A program made the position numbers and the translations under genes. The notes beneath the pieces are model-generated. The model saw nothing but the letters and a program-made list of their open reading frames with translations. It was not told the origin of the DNA and made no database searches. DNA of 18,735 bases from Deltaproteobacteria bacterium UBA5756 (GTDB lineage Bacteria; Desulfobacterota; Syntrophorhabdia; Syntrophorhabdales; Syntrophorhabdaceae), in contig DIFE01000049.1 of assembly GCA_002418985.1 (NCBI GenBank), positions 1-18,735 of the forward strand, read 5' to 3'. This document shows, in pieces, positions 15,274 through 18,735 of this stretch. The first letter of the stretch is position 1. Each line of letters opens with the position of its first letter.

Positions 15274-16122
15274 CTATTTGAAATCAAAGTGCCCGAATCT
15301 CGGCAACATCTGGTACTGTATGTCAAATTCGAGGGGAAGGTCAGCCGCGATGGTCTTTGCCTTCTCCTTGATGCTCTGCGAGTCGTCCGTCTCGTGTACG
15401 AAACCCCTTATGATAAGCCCATACCGGGGCATCCCCTCTTCTTTAGGCATTACATCGAGGTAGGAAACGGTAAAGGAGGGATCGGTCAGGATCGCGGCCT
15501 TCACCTTTGCCGCAATAGCCCTCAAATTGAGGATATTCAATGCCTCCCCGGTTTTCAAAATTTCCTTCTCCGCAAGTCCTTTTTTGATCTCGTCTACGAT
15601 CTCTTGCTGAGTCTGTGTCGACGTGTTGAACACGTTGTCAAACTCCTCTGCATCATCCCATTTCTTGCCGTAAATGATATACATGGATCGGGACATGTCT
15701 GCATCCACCTTCTCGATGATCCAGCGCGCCGTGTTCTCATTGATCACCTGGTCACCCTGGACCCTGTTTATACGGTCCTCCATGCTGCTTTCTATACGGA
15801 CCCTGAGGACGTGAGGGACACCCTTTAAAAGAAAAGTGGCGCCGGTGCCGGCTATGATGACCCTGTCCTTTTTCGCATATTCATAGAGCATGCTCTGGAT
15901 AAGGGCGACAAAGGCCTTGAAGGACCAGTCGTTTCGCTCCCACACGTTGGGATAATGCTCGTCGAAATCCTTTGCATAGGTCCCCCACCGTGGCCCCTGG
16001 GACGAAATGTCTTTGAGCATGGTGGCGCGGTCTATATATTCATAACCGAGTTCCTGGGCCACCTGAAGAGCGATTGCCCTCGCCCCGCCTCCGAACTGCC
16101 GTGATATAGTCAATATTGCCAT
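15274..16122 (-). CDS. Cytidylate-kinase-like protein with BON-like C-terminal domain
   Basis: A 282-residue protein of the cytidylate-kinase-like family (Cytidylate_kin2 type). Residues 1-30 read MAILTISRQFGGGARAIALQ, the modified nucleotide loop of this family in place of the usual GxxGxGKS. Other family blocks are IIAGTGATFLLKGVPHVLRV (about 88-108) and DADMSRSMYIIYGKKW (about 139-154). About 80 further C-terminal residues look like a BON domain, with GLIIRGFVHETDDSQSIKEK near 238-257. BON domains usually bind phospholipid or other ligands. Real CMP kinase activity is doubtful, because this family is widespread in syntrophs as a second, unstudied kinase. It lies 12 bases after the carrier gene on one message. 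GGGGGTG serves as its ribosome site. Confidence 0.8.
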   Translation of the reverse strand: MAILTISRQFGGGARAIALQVAQELGYEYIDRATMLKDISSQGPRWGTYAKDFDEHYPNVWERNDWSFKAFVALIQSMLYEYAKKDRVIIAGTGATFLLKGVPHVLRVRIESSMEDRINRVQGDQVINENTARWIIEKVDADMSRSMYIIYGKKWDDAEEFDNVFNTSTQTQQEIVDEIKKGLAEKEILKTGEALNILNLRAIAAKVKAAILTDPSFTVSYLDVMPKEEGMPRYGLIIRGFVHETDDSQSIKEKAKTIAADLPLEFDIQYQMLPRFGHFDFK

Positions 16123-16134
16123 GACAACACCCCC

Positions 16135-17466
16135 TTACTTTGCGAATGGGAAAACCCATATAAGCATGGCCGGAATATAGCAGGAAATGAGCGAAATAAT
16201 TACGTATGGGACCGTCATCGCGAGGAACGATTTCAGCGGTATCTTCACCTGATCCTCCTTCTCCGCAAGGTTCTTCGCCACGAAAAGCGCCGGCGCCCCC
16301 GCGATGGTCAGGTTGCTGCCGAGGGTGCCTGCCCAGAGCAGCATCCAGTAAAGGGGCCAGGGGTTCATGCCCGTATCCTTCGCAAGGTCACGGATGACAT
16401 AGAGCATGGTCAGGATGTACGCGTCGTGCTCCACAATGCCGACGATGGGCGCGGTCACCCAGAAAAGGAGTGTGCTCCCCACCACGAGACTCTCTTTGAT
16501 AAGAGGCGTAATAAGATTCGATACGAGTTTGATGACCCCCGAGTGCTCGAGACCGCCTACAAGGGCGAAAAGGGCGACGTAAAAAAAGACGGCCCGCCAA
16601 TCAAGCTCGGACAGGACGTGCTCCAGGCTGGGGATCTCCAGCGTGAACCGGTCTTTGAAGATCTCGAAGATAAGAATGAGCGCGATTGCCCCCCACATGG
16701 CGATAAAACCGAGATGATAGCCGAAAATGGGGCGAAGGGCCATTGCCACGATGGTCAGCGCGAAAACGGCACAGACCGTGATGGCGAAAGGTTTATCCTT
16801 GATGTGGTCCAGGGGACGTTCGTCCATGGAGGCCACGTCCATAACGACCCCCTTGTACGTCCTTTTGAACATCAGGTAGAACACCCAGCAGACCACCGCA
16901 TAAGAAATCAGAAGGATGAACAACGATGACGGTCTGCCCAGGTACCAGATGAATCCGCTGAATTCGATACCCGACACGCTGTGGAGCATCTGGGGTGGCA
17001 GGTCGCCGAGAAGCATGGCCGTACCCATAAAGTTCGCACACAGGGCCAGGAAGAGCACCGGACCGAAGGCCTTGAAGTTAAACCTCCTGCACGCATGGAA
17101 GATAACGGGCGCGAACATGAGGACGACGACCACGTTGTCGATCAGCATCGAGACAAACCCGGCCAGGGCCCCGATGGCGGTCACGAAGAGGGCCACATTC
17201 CCCTTGGACAGTTTGAGGATGGCGGCAGAGAGAAAGTCGGGCACCCCCGATTTTCCAAAGTACCCCGAGATGATCCAGATGCTGAGCAGGATGATGATGA
17301 CGTTCCAGTCGACGATCTTGAAGGCATCGAGGTCGTTCATGATCCCGAAGAAGATCATGAACAGGATCCCGAGAAGCGCCGCAAGGACACTGTCGATCCA
17401 GCCGGTGATAACAAGAATGATGCTTGCGAGAAAGATCACGAGTGATGCTGTCTGTAGAAAATCCAT
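16135..17466 (-). CDS. ArsB/NhaD-type (SLC13-like) ion transporter
   Basis: An inner-membrane carrier of the ion-transporter superfamily, about 443 residues with roughly eleven to twelve membrane helices. The helix-break motif GSNLTIAGAPALFVAKNLAE near the C-terminus is the family's second-repeat signature. The first-repeat counterpart is FVSMLIDNVVVVLMFAPV. These fit the COG1055 group, Na+/H+ antiporter NhaD and arsenite permeases. The true substrate cannot be read from sequence. Na+/H+ exchange fits the neighbours, but no ars gene is present to argue for arsenite either. I chose the ATG at 17466, which has AAGGGGG about 10 bases before it. An in-frame ATG at 17502 would add 12 residues without a ribosome site. 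Confidence 0.85.
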   Translation of the reverse strand: MDFLQTASLVIFLASIILVITGWIDSVLAALLGILFMIFFGIMNDLDAFKIVDWNVIIILLSIWIISGYFGKSGVPDFLSAAILKLSKGNVALFVTAIGALAGFVSMLIDNVVVVLMFAPVIFHACRRFNFKAFGPVLFLALCANFMGTAMLLGDLPPQMLHSVSGIEFSGFIWYLGRPSSLFILLISYAVVCWVFYLMFKRTYKGVVMDVASMDERPLDHIKDKPFAITVCAVFALTIVAMALRPIFGYHLGFIAMWGAIALILIFEIFKDRFTLEIPSLEHVLSELDWRAVFFYVALFALVGGLEHSGVIKLVSNLITPLIKESLVVGSTLLFWVTAPIVGIVEHDAYILTMLYVIRDLAKDTGMNPWPLYWMLLWAGTLGSNLTIAGAPALFVAKNLAEKEDQVKIPLKSFLAMTVPYVIISLISCYIPAMLIWVFPFAK

Positions 17467-17583
17467 AAGCCTTGAACCCCCTTTTTTCGTGTGCATCATC
17501 AAGCAAACTAAGGGTGGGTATGCCCCTTAGTACCCCGATAGCCCAAGGTCTGCACGTTATTTGATTGTCACGGACACTGAGCT

Positions 17584-17613
17584 ACTATATAACAAGTCAC
17601 TTGGTCTAAGCAA
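17584..17613 (-). promoter_or_regulatory. Promoter candidate for the carrier/kinase unit, with palindrome in its spacer
   Basis: On the minus strand TTGCTT (plus 17608-17613) and TATAGT (17584-17589, 5 of 6 matches) stand 18 bases apart. Inside the spacer lies CAAGT-C-ACTTG (17593-17603), an 11-base inverted repeat, where a repressor could block RNA polymerase. The leader to the chosen start would be about 110 bases. Moderate evidence only. Confidence 0.35.
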
Positions 17614-17695
17614 GCACTATTGAGGGGAAACAACTGCGATCTTTACCGTATCCCGGAAGATTAGTTTTTTCATCCGCCGTGGCAAAGATGTGTAC

Positions 17696-17730
17696 AAAAA
17701 AAGGGCCGGACAGTTACGACTGCCCGGCCC
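17696..17730 (-). terminator. Strong intrinsic terminator of the decarboxylase beta gene
   Basis: GGGCCGG (17703-17709) pairs with CCGGCCC (17724-17730). An A/C mismatch separates this from CAGT (17711-17714) pairing with ACTG (17719-17722) around a TACG loop. On the minus strand seven T follow (plus-strand A run 17696-17702). It lies about 37 bases past the stop codon. Confidence 0.88.
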
Positions 17731-17766
17731 CGATCCTACTGTTTAAGCTTCTTGCGCCTTTGTAGT

Positions 17767-18735
17767 TTAGATGATACCCATTCCGTGGAGGACGGAGAGC
17801 ATAACCGCCGCCGCCATGACAGATCCGACCTGCCCTCCTGCGTTCGCCCCCATGGCGTGCATGAGGAGATAGTTTCTCTTGTTATATTTCAATCCTTCCT
17901 TCTGAGCAACCCGGGCGGCCATTGGGAAAGCGGAGATACCCGATGCCCCGATAAGAGGGTTGACCTTTCCGCCGGTAACAACATAGAGGACCTTGCCGAA
18001 AAGGATTCCAAAGACCGTGTCAAGGCATATGGCAAGGAGTCCGAGGATGAGGATGATAAGCGTCTTGGGCTGAACGAACACGGGACCGCTCATGGTGGCG
18101 CCGATGGCAATACCGAGGAGCAGCGTCACGATGTTGGCCAACTCGTTCTGCGCGGTATTTGTGAGCCTGGGAACGACTCCCGACTCTTTCATGAGGTTAC
18201 CGAGCATGATCGTGGCAAGAAGGGGAAGACCCTTGGGAGCTATAAGCCCGCCTACGATCGTTATAACGATGGGAAAGAGCATCTTCGTTGTCTTGGAGAC
18301 GGTCTTCGCATGCGTTTTCATAACGGTCTGACGTTCTTTGTTGGTCGTCAGCATCCTCATAATAGGCGGCTGAAGGACCGGAACGAGCGCCATATACGAG
18401 TAGGCCGCAACTGTCACTGGCCCCAGGAGGTGTTGAGCGTATTGCGAGGCCACGTATATGACCGTCGGTCCGTCGCAGGCTCCGATAATAGCGATAGTAA
18501 CGGCGTCCTTATAGGGAAAACCCAGCGCCAGCGCGAGAAGCAGGGTAATGAAGATTCCGAACTGGCCCGCCGCACCGAGAAGGAACGTGTAAGGGTTCTC
18601 GAGAACAGGACCGAAGTCCGTCATCGCCCCGATGCCTATGAATATGAAAAGCGGGAAGAGTTCCGTGATAACCCCCATATCGTAAATGATACGAAGGAAC
18701 CCCTCTTTGTCCATAAGTCCCGCAAGGGGGATGTT
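17767..18735 (-). CDS. Na+-translocating decarboxylase beta subunit (5' end outside window)
   Basis: The membrane subunit that couples decarboxylation of a biotin-bound carboxyl group to Na+ export. It belongs to the OadB/MmdB/GcdB family. The frame stays open to the right edge (NIPLAGLMDKEGF), so the in-frame ATG at 18714 is internal. Usual length is about 370-430 residues and 323 are visible. Conserved regions are present: ACDGPTVIYVAS with the key aspartate, GASGISAFPMAARV, and GANAGGQVGSVMAA near the C-terminus. The substrate enzyme cannot be told from beta alone. In a syntrophic aromatic or fatty-acid degrader, glutaconyl-CoA or methylmalonyl-CoA decarboxylase would be likeliest. The alpha, biotin-carrier and delta genes should lie to the right. 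Confidence 0.93.
   Translation of the reverse strand, partial: NIPLAGLMDKEGFLRIIYDMGVITELFPLFIFIGIGAMTDFGPVLENPYTFLLGAAGQFGIFITLLLALALGFPYKDAVTIAIIGACDGPTVIYVASQYAQHLLGPVTVAAYSYMALVPVLQPPIMRMLTTNKERQTVMKTHAKTVSKTTKMLFPIVITIVGGLIAPKGLPLLATIMLGNLMKESGVVPRLTNTAQNELANIVTLLLGIAIGATMSGPVFVQPKTLIILILGLLAICLDTVFGILFGKVLYVVTGGKVNPLIGASGISAFPMAARVAQKEGLKYNKRNYLLMHAMGANAGGQVGSVMAAAVMLSVLHGMGII

Larger units (their letters stand above)
17467..17766. other. 300-base intergenic region between decarboxylase and carrier genes
   Basis: No gene is visible. Its right part holds the terminator of the decarboxylase beta gene and its centre the candidate promoter of the carrier gene. The left part, 17467-17580, would be the carrier's 5' leader. 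I see nothing else in it. Confidence 0.6.

Overview
The window looks like a chromosomal segment (roughly 54% G+C by eye) from an anaerobic, probably syntrophic, bacterium of the old Deltaproteobacteria. A Syntrophorhabdus-like organism is my best guess. The grounds are the ExeA-type ATPase with a proline-rich tail, the cytidylate-kinase-like protein next to an ArsB/NhaD carrier, a bacterial V-type ATPase, and a sodium-pumping decarboxylase subunit. The taxonomy is inference and was not searched.

Layout. (1) Positions 3-1715, minus strand: a two-gene unit with an excisionase-type helix-turn-helix protein followed by an ExeA/GspA-like AAA ATPase. The ATPase's Pro-rich repeat tail runs off the left edge. 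A good sigma70-type promoter precedes the unit. (2) Positions 1716-2308: a 593-base non-coding stretch with two strong hairpins and a 15-base palindrome. (3) Positions 2309-6299, plus strand: three potassium-uptake genes, kup, ktrB and ktrA. (4) Positions 6484-15216, plus strand: a complete nine-gene V-type ATPase operon in the order F(G/H)-I-K-E-C-G(F)-A-B-D, the same order as the Enterococcus hirae ntpFIKECGABD operon. It is preceded by a weak terminator, a promoter candidate and a leader hairpin. (5) Positions 15225-17466, minus strand: an ArsB/NhaD-type carrier, then 12 bases later a cytidylate-kinase-like protein with a BON-like tail. A strong terminator follows. (6) Positions 17767-18735, minus strand: the 3' part of the beta subunit of a Na+-translocating decarboxylase, with its terminator.

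How it fits together. The membrane-ring subunit K keeps every residue used to bind sodium in the E. hirae Na+-ATPase. The Ktr-type potassium channel beside it is the same family as E. hirae NtpJ, which sits in the ntp operon. A Na+-pumping decarboxylase and an antiporter-family carrier lie on the other side. The simplest reading is a sodium/potassium bioenergetics island. The decarboxylase exports Na+, the V-ATPase either makes ATP from the Na+ gradient or exports Na+, and Kup and KtrAB bring in K+ to balance charge. I found no new defence or mobile system. The least explained element is the hairpin-rich region at 1891-2150.
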